A stretch of DNA of 64,000 nucleotides from Epiperipatus broadwayi (Eukaryota > Onychophora > Udeonychophora > Euonychophora > Peripatidae): positions 1,798,001-1,862,000 of the forward strand of contig JAQFVV010000157.1 in NCBI GenBank assembly GCA_028023455.1, read 5' to 3'. The notes beneath the pieces are model-generated. The model saw only the letters and a list, made by a program, of their open reading frames with translations. It was not told the origin of the DNA and made no database searches. Positions 26,601 through 41,600 of the stretch are shown piece by piece (the stretch's first letter is position 1; each line of letters opens with the position of its first letter). Made by a program: the position numbers and the translations under genes.

Positions 26601-29600
26601 AAAGTTGCTGAGGAAGAGTCAATAAGATGAATGAACTTCTTTATAGCAATACAATTATGCTATTAAAAATTAAAAACTGAACTGATAGAAGATTTTGGAA
26701 AAATGCCATTATATGATCTCAAGGAGTTGACCTCAACTTGATATCTAATAATAATATATAAATATAGAACTGGATACAGAAAACACACCCATACAACTAA
26801 CCTCATTGACTTACAATTTTTATTTGTATTCAAAATTATTTTTAATTCAATCTTCTTTTTAAGAAATTTTTGGCTTTTAAGATTTTAATTCTAAAATGAC
26901 TTGATTTTTACAATCTTGTTTTATATTTTCTTTAGAATTTAATAATTAAAGTGACACCAAATATATTCATTTAAAGAATATTTTATGGCCAATTTATAAT
27001 TTCAAGAACAATATTCCCATAAGAAATGATTTCTGCATCAACAAGGCATAATCTTGATACCATGCTTGAAAACAATTATACATTCTTCAAATTCTTTTGA
27101 AATCTCACTAACCAAATGTTCCAAGTCCAATGACATATAAATAATTCTATCTAAATTATTTTCTACTACTAACAGTTAATTACAATAACCAAGATATATA
27201 AAACATCTGAAATTAGCATGACATAAGCTAGACATAAAATAATTCTGTATATATTTTTGAAGTCAGTAAAGTGAAAGGATAGGTTTAATACATATGATTG
27301 TAAGTAGAACTATTAAAATTATAAAATCAACATTAATTTAACTCTACTCAGTTGAGATTTTTATTTTAAAACATTACATAAGATGAATATAAATAAGAAA
27401 AAAAAAAGAATTTACATTTATTAAAATGAATTAGCAGAAGGCAGTTGTAAATTATGGGGGAAAAAAGGAAAATTAAAAGACTAATTATAAAATATTGGTA
27501 ATATATTAAGTAAAAATCTATATTAAGATCGTGTCTGTGGTTTTAACTAGCTTTCATATAAATTAACTTTAGTAACACAACACATTCAAATGCACTCACA
27601 TATCTAACAAGAATATAATCAGAAAAGAATAGAAATGCTACTACTATTTTTTAAAAAAAATGTATTTTTAAAAATTAATGAAAAATTAAGTAACTGAAAT
27701 AATAATAATAACAATAAAGGAAGATGTGACTGGAGTATGAATCAATAAATTAAAAACCATTTTATCTCATTAAAACATGCATGATATTAGACAAAATAAA
27801 TCAATAACTCTTAACATTATAGGGCTTAATTAATACAGAGAGGATTCATTAGAATTTGAGACTTTTTATAAAAGCTTTTGCAGTTATTGGCACATGTCAT
27901 TTATCAATGATAGAAATTTTTGCCTGTTATTATAATCTATACAGTCAGAAAAAAAATAAAAAATTGAAAATATGAAATAAAATCATCAGAGTAAGAAAAT
28001 TTTCTTGGTTCATATTTGGAATGTTCTATAGAAAGCTAAATCAATTTGATAAATAATCAATTTGTGGAGATTTAATAGATTAATATCTGGCTTAAAAGAA
28101 ATCTCACATATGAGTCTATTTATCAAACTGATTGCATTTTTATAAAAATAGTGTTGAAAAATTATTTTTGTGTTAAATGACATAAAATCAAAAATATCAA
28201 TTATTTTTAAAGTTACTTCGAAAAATAAATTTGAATAGAAACCATTGACTAAAAATTTATGAAGAAATTATTATCACTTAATTATCAACTTACATTTCAA
28301 AGAGTTAAGAATTGATAGAACACATAAAAAACAACAATAACAGATATCTTGAGATGATTTCAATTTAATTAGAAAAATCTATCAATGCTACAAGTAATCT
28401 TATTTAATGTTATATATATAAAATGACTAGACTGCTTTGAATTCTACTCTAGACAAATCCTCAAAAAGTTTTGAAGGCAAAAAGTCATGCTTCAAATTCT
28501 TGATAAAATGATGAAATTTGCTTCATAATACTTCACAAGATATTTGATAAATGTTCTTAATAATTGTAAATAATGATAACTGTATATATGGAATAGCAAA
28601 GTTTATACACTAATAGTCATTTAATCGGTTAATAAATTTAATAGAAATAGCTTATACTTTTTATTGTGGTAGATTAAAATAATGTCATAGATAATGGCGA
28701 ATTTTATTTTTTAAATTATTTTACGTATCAATCTGTTAAGTAGTGAAATGTTTAATAAGACTAATGCATAATTTGTTCAAAACATTATCAGATTATGCAT
28801 TTATTTTATGTCCTTTTAATGTTTAAAATTATTATGAAGTTTATGAAAAATTTCAACTAACAATATTATTAATATAATGCTTTTGCAATAAAATGCCATT
28901 TTTTAATACAAAATTTACTTAGTTATTAATGTTTTTCATTACAATTCATATAACTATATATACTTCAGATTTTTATAATGAAGGTGTTTTATAGGTATCA
29001 GCTTTAATAGAATCTAATTGTATCATTACCTATTTAGTTTTTAAAAATGAACAATTCATTTTATTAATATGAAATAAAAAAAAAACAACAATAAAAAACA
29101 CTACATAAGCAATCAGATGTATAATTTTAAATCTTCTATGGACATACCAATAACTAGAATAACATTTTTATTATAGTAGTAATCAATACATTTAATTTAC
29201 AATGTATTAAACTTATAAGTATATAAAAGCCCCTATATCTGCAGCATTTGATTCCAAACCTGATGCACATAATAGTGAATCTATATGTGCTATTAAGACA
29301 CACTTAGATCTAGTGTCTAAAATACCCCAACACCTCACTGAGGCTAGCCAATAGCTTGAAACCGTTTTGAGGATGTTTCTAGATAGAGATTTTAAATTCT
29401 TTCTCTTGCAGCATTTATCGATAAAGCTTGGTTAGAGTTATTAGCACGCTCATTTTATTTTATAAAATACAAGCTTATCAAATTAAGTCATGTGATGTAT
29501 GACTTGGTTTTATTTACTATTATAGTTTTCTTTTAAGTCTTAAGCGATGTTATATTACTAAGGCTATTAATATATGGTGTGGCTGAAGAGTTTTCAGATC

Positions 29601-32600
29601 CATATAGCTATTTAAATTAGATAGCCAGATTTGAAGACATATGAGTGTCTGAAAATTTCAGATTTTCTACTTAATAGTTAAGTATTAGATAAGTATTGGC
29701 TATGAGTTGGTATTTTAGATCTAGTGTCTAAAATATCCTAGTACCTCACTGAGGATATCCAATAGATTGAAACTGATTTGGGGATGGAGATATTTCTAAA
29801 TAGAGATTTAAATGCTTTCCCTTGTGGCATTTATCGATAAAAGTTGGTTAGAGCTATTAGCACTATAATTATTTTATTTTATAAAATACAAGCTTGTCAA
29901 ATTAAGACATGTGGTGCATGACTTGATTTCATTTACTACTACAGTATAGACTTTTTAACATATATCTATATTCAATTTACTTTAAAAAAAAATACCAACA
30001 AAAATAATTAACAAACAACAGATAAATGATTAAAAATTAAAGCTAATAATATTTTTTTTTAATTAAAAAACTAATGTAAAATTTCTTTTTATGAAGAAAT
30101 GAAAATAAGTAATTATATTAATTAGAATAAATAACAAGGCAATTTTTCCTGAAGGTTTGCTATTTCCATCATTTATCATTATTTAAACTTTTCCAAATAC
30201 AAAGAACTATTAGTAATAACACGCAAAGACAATATGGGTTAGTAGATTACACTCTGAAGTTTTGAAATGATGGTATATTAGATGTGATAATATTGGACTA
30301 TTTCCATCATCTATCATTAAATGTCTAAAAAATTTTAAACTTTATTTAAACTTTTCCAAATACAAACAATTATTAGTAATAATATGCAAAGACAACATGG
30401 GGTAGATTACACTGAAGTTTTGAGATGATAGTATTTTAAATGTGATAATGTTTGATTCCTCTTGGAGGCCTTAAAGGAACAACAGCAGAGCAAATTCCGA
30501 ATGTCCACTCCACGTTCGTCGTTGCAGCTGTTTTTACTATTCGATTATTCATATAGTATACAAACATGGATCTGCTCACAAACACGCATTAGCCAGTGTG
30601 ATGAGTTTATTGGCTTTTTATCTCTGAGTTTAAGACCAAGAAACACCATGATCTTTCTTCTCAGTTGTCTGATAAGGCAGAATGAATGTATGTGTAAATG
30701 ATAAATATTTTTCCAATAGATATATACAATCATGACAGACAAAAATAAATCATGGCCCTTATTCCAAGGAGGCTGTAAAGTCACCAAGGGAGTGGTTGGT
30801 GGCCGTAGGTGGAGGGTGCTAAGATCCCGATTGTGGACCAGGCTGCCATTTGATGACAACTTCTTATTTAGGTACTTACAACTGCAGATCACTTTCAAGT
30901 GAAGGAAGATTGCAAGAATTAGTAAAAACTGTCTTATATTAAATGGGACATTATTGGACTTTGTGAAGTTAGAAGAAAAGGTGAAGAGACAATTGATTTA
31001 AAAAGTGGACATGTACTCTACTATAAAGGCACAAATATTGGAAATGCAAATAGAGTGGGATTCATTATAAATAAAAAGTGGAAAAACAACATTGTGGAGA
31101 TTGATGGTATATCCAATAGTGGCAAAATTAGTTATACAACTTAATAGCAGATACCAAATGCAGATGATTCAGGTTTATGCCCCAACAAGTTGTGATAGTG
31201 ATGGAAGTAATCAAGATTTTTATATGGATGTACAAAAGGCTTTTGATCAGAATAAACAACATTTTAAAATTGTTATGGGAAACTTTAATGCTAGAATTGG
31301 TAAACAAATGAAAGATGAAAGTGCTGTAGGTAATTTTGGTTATGGTAATAGAAATGAGAGCGGTCACAGACTTGTGGAGTTTGCAGAAAAAAAAAAACTT
31401 TATATTATGAATTCTTTTTTTGAGAAAAATGTTAAAAAGAAATGGACATGGAAGCATCCAAATGAAGGTACAGCAGAATTGGATTATATTTTGACTAACA
31501 GAAAATGCATATTTCAAGATGGTAATGTTCTTAATAAATTTAACACAGGAAGTGATCATCGATTAGTAAGATGTAAGATATGTTTAATGGAAAATTAGAG
31601 ACAAAAATTATTAAGGAAAAGAATATTTATAGTTTATATTCCTAATCTTCAGAAAGACTCTAATGAATTTAAATTAGAACTTACAAATCGGTTTCAAGTA
31701 TTAGTAGATTTTGAACATAATTCAGATTTGAATGAAATTAATAAAAAAATAACTGATAGACTTTTAAAAACTGCAACAAAGATAGCTAATGAAATTAATA
31801 AGAAAATAACTGATACACTTTTAAAAACTGCAACAAAGATAGCTGGTAGAAAAAAGCTGCAATTGACCAATAAAATTTCCAAAAGAAGGAATATGAAGAT
31901 ATACAAAAATGATGCATTAAAAAGGATTGAATACCTTGAATTCTGTAAAACAGTGCAGAAAAGAATTGAAAATGATATAAGAAAGTATAACTTTGAACTA
32001 GCAAGGAAAGAGAATAAAAGTCTCAAGAGTGTAAAACAATATTTTGGTATTGGTAGAAAATTTATATCTGCAATAGGGGAAAAAGATGAAACTATTATTA
32101 AAAAGAGAGATGACATCATGAAATGGATAGAAGACTTTTATCAAAAATTATATAGTAATAAAGAACAAGTACCTCCTACATCTATTATATCTTCTGAATT
32201 ACCCACAATTTTAAATGAAGAAGTGAGATGTGCAATTAAATTCATGAAAAAAGGAAAGGCTCCAGGTAATGATGGAATTATAATTGATATATTAAAAGAA
32301 GCAGGTGAAGAAATAAATTTTTTTTTAGCAAAGTTGTATACCAAATATCTAAATGATAAAAATGTACCAGATGACAGGAAGCATGCAGTACTAATATTAA
32401 TATTTAAAAAAGATGATAAAGAAGATATTAGAAATTACAGACCTATCAGCCTTTTATCAGTTTTATACAAAATTTTTACCAAGATAATTACAACTCGTCT
32501 TCAGAGAACACTGGATTTCCACCAACCAAAAGAACAAGCTGGATTTAAAAATGGTTTTAGTACAGTAGATCATATTCAAGTATTGAGAGAAGTTGTAGAG

Positions 32601-35600
32601 AGGACAAATGAATATGAGTTGCCATTATGCTTTGGATTTGTAGATTATGAAAAGGCATTTGATTTTATAAATATTTCTTCAGTGATTAAAGCATTGGATC
32701 ATCAAGGTATAGATCCAGGATATTGTCATATTTTAAAGAATATTTATAAAAATGCAACACCAACAATTAGATTACATAATGATACTAGGAAAGCCAACAT
32801 TGAGAAGGGTGTAAGACAGGATGACTCCATATCTTCAAAACTTTTTACAGCAGTGCTGCAAGAAATATTTTGAGGATTAAAATGCGAATCTAAAGGGATG
32901 AAAGTAAATGGAGATTATTTAAGTCATTTAGATTTTGCAGATGATGTAGTTGTTTTTGCATTAATGCTTTAAAACTGCAGGAAATGTTGCAGGAGTTATC
33001 AGTTGAAAGTAGGACTAAAGATAAATGTTAAAAAGACTAAAGTAATGTTCAATGGATTTTCTCAAAATATGAAAATAAAGATTGATTATGATGAGTTAGA
33101 AGAAGTTAACAGCTACAAATATCTTGGTCAGATTATTAATACAGATAGAAACATAATGAATGAAATTAATCATACAATTAAACTTGGTTGGAGTGCTTTT
33201 GGTAGAAATAACTTGATACTAAAGATCGGATGGCCTATGTGTTTGTAAAGAAAGGTTTTTAATAAATATGTTTTACCAGTTCTTACTTATGGATCTGAGA
33301 CTTGGACACTTAATAGAAGAGCAATACAGAGACTTCAGACCACTCAAAGAAGTATAAAGAGATGCATGTTGGGAGTAACAAGAAGAGATCGAAAACGCAA
33401 TATATGGGTAAGAGAACAAGCAGGTGTTAATGACTTCATTGAAAAAATTAAGACTGAAATGGAGTTGGGCTGGACATATTGCTAGAAGAGATGACGATTG
33501 AAATCTTAAACTGGATTCCAAGAGATTGTAAAAGACCCAGAAAGAGACCACATGTGAGATGGATGGATGAAATAAAAAAGTGTGCAGGGGTAATGTGGAG
33601 AAGAGAAGTTAAAGATCGGAGATGGTTTGAACTTGGAGAGACCTTCATCCTGCAGTGGATTGATAATAGTTGATGATGATGATGAATGTTGGATTATATC
33701 ATCTATCATTAAGTGTTGAATGTCTAGAAAATTTTAAACTTTATTTAAGCTTTTCTAAACACAAACTATTAGTTCAGATGATGGAAATAGTCCAACATAT
33801 TATCAAAACAAAAAAATTTGTTTCCTTGGAAGTGACAAATACTTAAAGAATTAATAAAAATATTTCCTATTGGTAAAATGTTAAATTGTTACCAACTATA
33901 ATTGTTCTAAGGATTTATATGAAAACTTTATAATTTATTAAATATTATCTTCAATTAGTGAAAATGTTTAAACAAAATTAATATTAAGTGCTCTTATATT
34001 TGTATTCTATTTCTTTATATATTCCTATGTAAGCCAATTTTGTAAATAAGCAATAATTATATGTAAATTTTTTTAAACTTACATGGCTAACTTTCAACCA
34101 ATTGTTATTATACCAAAAAATAAATAAACTATGAATAGAATGAAAGCCTATTAAAAATTATGATTATTGACTGAAATATTTTGCACATAAAGTACAACTT
34201 TACTAATCTTAAGTATAACTCAGATATTATAAATTAAAATATTCTACATTTATTATTTGCAAAATGAGTGTATCAAGCACAATATTATTCAATTTTTATA
34301 TCACAATAATTACATATGCTTAAAAAAAATCAAAGTTAATATTAATTACAATGATAATTTAGATAACTACTTTTTAAAAAATACTTTTATTAATTTATTA
34401 TAAAAAGTACAGTAATTCATTTTTGATTATATATATATTTCCTTATGATCTTTGTTCATTTTTATAAAAGAAAAAAAAAACTTGCAGACAAAACACATTT
34501 TTTTTGATAAAATAAGTAACAAAAGGAAAAAAGAAGGTGAGCAAAATGATTGAAAAATAGGATCGCTAATACAATCATTTGTATTGCGATGGCACTAATT
34601 TTAGGACTGAAAAATGTAAATGATGCAGAAAAACAATATACATATATATTATGGATCAAGAATTCATTGTACTATAGTAGACATAAACATATTTTACAAG
34701 CAAATGTTTTTATCTACTATCCTCTAAAAAGCCAAAAAATATTATTTTCTTTAACCATAATTGGGTTTTTTACATTTAACTTAAAATAAAAGTGTGAGGT
34801 GTCCAGAAATTAATTCTATCACTATTTTTTATAACAAGTGATAAAATTAATTAATTTATGAATATCCCATGCTTTCATTTCAAATTAAATATAAAATCCC
34901 TAATTGTGATTGAAGAAATAATTATTTTTTGGCTTTTTAGAACACAGTAAATAAAAACATATTTTATATATTACTTTTAATTTTTAGTATTGGTTATTCT
35001 TTGTAATTATTCCTATTTAAACAAAGAATATAAATAATGATGAGTCAGTTTGCAGAGCATTAAAAAATCAATTCCAATATTATTTTGTTTATGAAAGAAA
35101 CATTTTAAAGAAAGGAAATTTTATAATTAAGAATAAATAAATATTCATCCATTTTAAAAGAAGCAACTTTTAAAAACAATTGAAGTAAGATTTGTTTTTA
35201 TTTCTAATTTAAATGATCATTAATACTATTTAGTCGTAATCTTTTTTTTGAATATGTTAGAAAAAATATACAACCCTCTCTAGAGCACATCACTGAAACT
35301 TATTGAACCAATAGCAATAAGTTTGAAATTCAATCCACCAATCTTTTTACAATAAACAAACCAGGGCATCAATCTAAAATATTTCTTTAGTCATATTATA
35401 TTGCCATTAATTTCTAATATATGTACAAAATATTAAAAAAATCCATGATAGAAATCTGTTAAATTTCGGTTACAAAATTTATCTTAAAAAAAAACAGTTT
35501 CTAAGTTAAATAAGTATTTAAAAATTAAAGCTTTATTGAAAAAGATTATATCAGCTATTTAGATGTGACATTTTTGTAGCATGTAGTGATTCCATTGCAA

Positions 35601-38600
35601 AGTAAAAATAAAATTTAAAAATTATAATTTCTTTATTAATTTGTAATATTTTTTTTTTAATCACAGATATCTGAAACTGAGGATATTCGAAATCATGGAT
35701 ATGAAGAGATAATCATTTCATTATTTAAAGATCACTTGAAATGGTAAAGAGGTTCTTCTGTAAGTCAGATATCCAATGTAAATTTATGTCATAGGATTTT
35801 CTTCAGATTTAAGATTAAAAATTTTAACAATAGAAATTCATTGGAGCATCAATTTGACAGTCAAGATAGCAGTAACTTACTTCACTGTTAAAGATGTTTG
35901 TTTTAAAAAAAAAAATACATGAAAGATTTAAAAAGAATAAAATCAATTTAAAAAATTGACTTGATCACTGGTAATATAATTAGTAAATGCATAATGTAAT
36001 CGAAGATACATGTAATCCAGAGCCATTACTTTTTTCTAAGGTGATATTGCATAGATATTTTCTATATTATAGACAACTAACATATTTCTATCATTTATGA
36101 AGTGACATGTGCAATGCTGAAAAAATAAGAAAAAAAAAGGTTTATTCTTTAAAATTATATTCTACAAGCATAAAAATATTTTATAGCCAGATTTGGTAGT
36201 GAAACGTTTATTTACTTTGTCAAAATGTTTGGAATTCACTTTTTAATTTTTACAAGTTTTATCCAGAAATCTGAAAGTACTAAATTTGACAATTTTAGCC
36301 ATTATTTCAGAAAAAAAATTTTTTTATTAAATGCATTGAAAGGAGGAAATATAAATAATATGTGCTAAGTATACAGACTAAACCTGAGATGGTATTCCAA
36401 AATAAACTATCTTTAATAAACAATTAGCTTGGAATCTTTACTATAAAATACACTAGTTCTATTTCTAAATTTCTGTTTACAAGAATAATATGATTCTTGT
36501 GATGTATAAATAATAATCGGAAAGCCTTTACTCAAAAGTTAAAGGGGAAAAAAAATTGCAAATCTATTTTATTTAACAGTAAAAAATATGATATAGAGGT
36601 AGTGCGGGCAGAGGTGAAAAAAAATACATTTCAAAAATAATTATTTCATAGAATTAAAGGCATTAACCCATATAACACTATGAATAAAAGTATTTAAGAT
36701 TTAGCAAATATTCTAAAAAAAGATTGTGAAATATTAGAACTATTTATAAAAGTAAGAAATAAAGTTAGTTGTTGGAAGAATCTTAAACTAGGCATGAGAG
36801 CTAAAAGACAACAAACCAGTTTTTTTGTTTTTTTTTCCAATAACAAAACTAAGTGAAAAAAAAAAAAAAATAGACAACAAATTTCACATTTATTGGATAA
36901 TAAAAGGGCAAATACTAATAAGCTGGATAATAAATAGATTCAAATAAAAGATGGAATTAAAAAAGATGGAAAAAAAAAGCTTTACAAATGAGTAATGAGA
37001 CATTCCATAAAAAAGAAAGAACAAAGGCATAAAAATGTGAATCTTTTATTGGAAGTACGTATAGAGGCTTAATAGTAAATTAAAATGTGAAATAGCTAAA
37101 AGATAATAGATAGAAAGGAAATTTAGAAAGCTAGAAGAATTACAAAGTTTAACATACAAGATAATAAAGCAATAATTCAATAGTAAAATTGTGAATGCAT
37201 TGAAAAAAATAGGAAAAAAAATTAGATACTAATTTTTGATAAAATAAATCATTCTTATCTATACTAATTAAAAAAAGATGTGTGATAGAAAGTTTGAAGA
37301 AATTATAAAAATTTTAAATAAACCTTTGAATAAATGCTCCAAGGAAAAAGGGTTTGAGAAAATTAGTTTAATATCTTTAATGTAATCTAGACTTAGAAAG
37401 TGGTCACTAAATTTTCTTTCCCCATTACAGTTTCAATGAAAAAAAAATTTACTGCAACAAAAGGTGAGGATTTAAAATAATTACCTTAATCTCAAATGCA
37501 ATAAAAATGTTATTGAGAGTGTTATTTATAAAAAATTAGACATGTTTTTATCTGATAAAGTTTGGATTTAGAAAAAGTATAGGAACAAAGAAATGCAAAT
37601 TAACTATTAAAAGGAATAAATTAATATTAGTTTAATGGTTTTGAAAAAAATATTTGATAGAGTAAATAAGGGTTTTTTTTAAAAAAAAAAAAAGAAAGAA
37701 AGATTAGAAAGACAAGATTTTATTAGAAATTTGTTGGATTTAATGGTCTTATTGAAGAGATAAAGATAGGAAGGTATATAATTTATTTTATTTGATATAC
37801 ATTTAAATAAGATATTAAATGAGTGTTCTTTCATATAAATAGCATTAGCTATTGTGATAACTCATTATATCAATTTAGTGATGATAAAGCAGTATTTGTG
37901 GCAGTAAAACTAAGCTAAAATGTTATATAAGAATGACAGTAGTTTTAGAAAGTTTAAAAATGTAAATAAAACTAAAAATAATTACTGAGATTAGGGCATT
38001 ACGATTATGCATTAGCCAGCAAGTTATTAAGCAGGAAAGTGCTTTTAAATATTTAGATATGTTGAGAAACGTAATGGTTAAGTAGGCTTTTAATAAATGT
38101 CAAAGATTATTTTGTGGTCAATTAAAATTAAATTACAAAATGTTTTTAATTTTTTTGAGATGTCACTTTATATGGATGAGAGCAGAGGTATGATCATTAA
38201 AAAAAGAGACTGAAATATAGATATGAAGGAGCATGAAGAACAAGCTTAAAAAATACGAACATCATTAAAAAAAAGAAAATTGAATTAGATATATATTTTG
38301 AGGTAGAATTATGAAAAGCTATTGAATTTTAAGAAGAGAAGTCATTATGAGAATTCAATATGAGATATAAAAGTTTGGAGAAAGTGATCTAGTTTGCTAT
38401 GTAAAAACTTTTAGCAAATAATTAATGACAAGTAGATAAAAAAAAAGTTTAATGAAGAATTAATATCTTAAGGCAGGGGTCCCCAACCTTTTTGCACTTA
38501 AGAGCACATTCTATAATACTGGCCAGATGGCGGGCACCATTTATTTTTTCAATGTAAATTTATAGTTAGATATTGTTAATAATACACATAATGTACAAAA

Positions 38601-41600
38601 AAATATTTATTTCAAAAATAAAATTTTAACACATAATTAACGTTTATATTTTTACGCTGTAAAAGTGTAGTATGCCCTACAATTTGATTGCAATATAATA
38701 CAATAATTTATAAAAAAATTTAAAAATTACATTTATTTGTATCAGATAAATAATTTTTTATCGTGTTCGGATAGCGGCGGGCACACATAAAATGGTCTGC
38801 GGGCGCCATGGTGCCTGCGGGCATATGGTTGGGGACCTCTGTCTTAAGGCATGGCAGAAGACATGAATTGTACGAAAGATGAAGCAAGCTGTTAAAATAA
38901 AAACAGCATTATAACGAATTATTCTAGCATCATGATTAGCTTAAATCTCAAAATAGTTAAAGATTAAGTTTTGCAAAATATAATAAAAAAAATGGATATT
39001 TTCAAGTAATCAATAAAATTATTAACTTCTTTATAATCATCTCTTGAAAGGTAAGTGAAAAAAATGATTTGAATTTAAATGAATGTTATTGTGGTAAAGT
39101 ATCAATTTCTTATTTAACAAGATAAAACTTGTATGCTTTTGTCCATTCACTGTTGTCTGATATGGAAAAAGATGAGAGTTATCAGCTTTTCCATTATTCA
39201 AACAATAAGACAGTTGATTATTTCTTTTTTATTTAAGATAATAAATCAAGTCTTGGAAATATTCCTATTAATTTCCATTGGAAATTAAACATTAATTATA
39301 TACTGAAAGTTGACTATTTTCTTACTTTTATTTAAAAATGAATTGTGAATTTGTCATCAAAATTAATTCCTATTATTAAAAAAACTAATATTATTATTTA
39401 TTTGGATATATGTGTATTTTGAAATAAAGATTTTAATTTTTTTTTTTGTAACAACACAATTTATAAATTTCATATTTGAACTTTATAAACAGGTAAATAA
39501 AATTTCCAATAAATAATACAAGTCTTGTATTGAAATTACAGATATAGAGACTATATGATTTTTAAAGGTCAGACATTCTGTGGATCTATAAATATATCTT
39601 TTTAATTTATCATTCAACAATTTTGAATTGTAGAAGATAAACATTAATTGAAATCTAAAGCTTTCAAATTTTTATGACAATTCTATTTGAATATGAAGAA
39701 GTAATAGAATTTTCTTTTTCTACAACACTATATTTTGTAATTTAACTCTACCAGGCAATTTTTATTTCAAAATATTCAAATTGTTATAATGATCCACAAG
39801 CAAATAACATTTAAGAAATATAATTATCATAGTATATTATAATATATATCTTTTTTTAATTTGTAGAATTTCTATATTTGGAAATATATTCCCCATATAA
39901 AAGTAACATTCATTGTATTAGTTCCACTAAATTTAATCATTAGTAAATCTCATTGATTTTCTTGCGAAGCAAAGTTAATTTGGTCCTATTTGTAATTATC
40001 ATAAAAATAAGTCATCACAATTTATCTTGAGTTCTAAAGCCCTTAGAAACTTCCATAATCAGAACATATCGGCAAAACAAAGTACTCCTAATGATTCAAT
40101 TGTCAAAAAATTTATTGAATCTATGGGGCTATTAGTCCCACCTGATTCTAAAATAAATTCTGATATGCCAATAACATTATTAAAAGAATGCATATATTTA
40201 ATACATATCAATGCATCAATATAATTTGTCAAGGTGAATCTATCAAATTCAAATACTTTGAAATAATCTCAATAATTTCAGTGAATAATTAAGTGCTCAA
40301 TAATAATAAAAAAATTTTTAAAGACTTATTTCATATCAGCATATATCATATATCTATAAACTAAAATATTTTGTAAGATAAGTCTTTCCTATAAGATGTA
40401 TTATTTTATAAAAGATATAAATTTAATTTTCAGCATTAAAATAAAAAATCTTTAATACATTTTTTTTTGGTAGACACAATTTCTTTCAAAAAAAAAAACA
40501 AACAGGAATTTTAATACTGATTGGAAGATGTCTTCTATATCAATAATTTAGTTTTTTCTCTTAGTATCTTAGCAACCAAAGACATTCAATAGGTATTAAT
40601 AAAGACAATTATGAGTAGAATTGAAAAAAAAAAAAGAATTCAATAAATATTGTAGTTAATATCTAATTACATCATCATTAAAAAATATGTTGACCAATCT
40701 CAAGAATCTTTGAATATCATTAAATAAACAAAAGTTAAATAATTATTGACTTTAGTAAAGCAAAGTGCTAAGAACATCTTAGAAGAGAAATAAAAGATTA
40801 TTTAGACTTACAAAGAAATGAAATAGGCAAACAATTTATAAACAGATTGATAGATTTCAAATTGTATCAAAAGATTTTGTTAATACTATAAGTTAATGTG
40901 ATGAGATTAAAAATTTATTTATAAATACAAAAAAATAAACATCAAACACATAAAAAAAAAAAAAAAAATCAGTAGTTAATTTTTCAGAAAAAACTATAAA
41001 AATGTCCAATGAGAACACAATGAAACTACATAATTAATAATAAACTACAAAGAGTAGATGTAATTATCTAAAAATAAAGTTTAGCCAAAATCCCACAATT
41101 TTGCAATGACATATAAAATCCTGCAATTACATATTTATTTATTTATACATTACAAATAAACATATATATATACTAAGTCTGCAATTTACTCATCAGAAAA
41201 TAATTATCCAGTTATTTCTTAGTTAAGATACAAAACAAGGAAGAAAATAAAACTGTCATCATTTGCCATGTTAAATATATTTTTCATTGTTTCTCAATAT
41301 TAATACAATACTGTTTTAAGAATTAAAATGTGTTTACTCAACTTAGTTTTAAATTTTAGTTTGCTATCAGTTTTTAAAAAATAAGAAGTAATAAAAACAA
41401 ACAATAGCAACTCTTCTATGCACTTGATGCAATGCAAATACATTATTATTTTTCAATCCCCAAAAATATCTAACAATTTTAGCTGTCCAACAGTCTTTTT
41501 CAGAACTGTGACATAAATAATACAAAAAACAAAATTTTTATACATTAATATGTGAAAATTATTATGCTTTAAATCAATCAGTTTTCAACAATGCAGCATC

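Larger units (their letters stand above)
30868..33690 (+). mobile_element. RTE-type LINE, nearly complete coding region, inactivated
   Basis: The order is endonuclease, reverse transcriptase, C-terminal domain, then a very short 3' end made of TGA repeats (33671-33685), as in RTE elements. It starts with [19 protein letters not shown] (30868) and [15 protein letters not shown]. It is broken by frameshifts near 30940 and 31120, a stop at about 31597, a stop after 32871, further stops near 32970 and 33248, and a frameshift near 33470. The decay is moderate, so most motifs are readable. Part of the 5' end may be missing, and 30462-30867 was not assigned. Confidence 0.85.

Noticed and set aside
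29309-29946. CRISPR-like direct repeats
   Set aside because: Only two long, diverged copies with one spacer in a eukaryotic intron; not an array.
30462-30898. ORFs on both strands upstream of the RTE endonuclease
   Set aside because: They overlap on opposite strands and match no RTE ORF that I recognise; possibly the RTE 5' UTR or another repeat, but unsupported as genes.
31128-33709. Several minus-strand ORFs (31128-31559, 31694-32119, 31795-32004, 32141-32344, 33273-33551, 33448-33648, 33506-33709)
   Set aside because: They are antisense shadows of the RTE endonuclease and RT frames, with T-rich, S/F/I-rich translations typical of reverse reading.
40027-40224. Plus ORF with [20 protein letters not shown]
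   Set aside because: No ATG start at the ORF beginning, no neighbouring exon in frame and no recognised motif. It may be a scrap of an old element, but I cannot support a gene.
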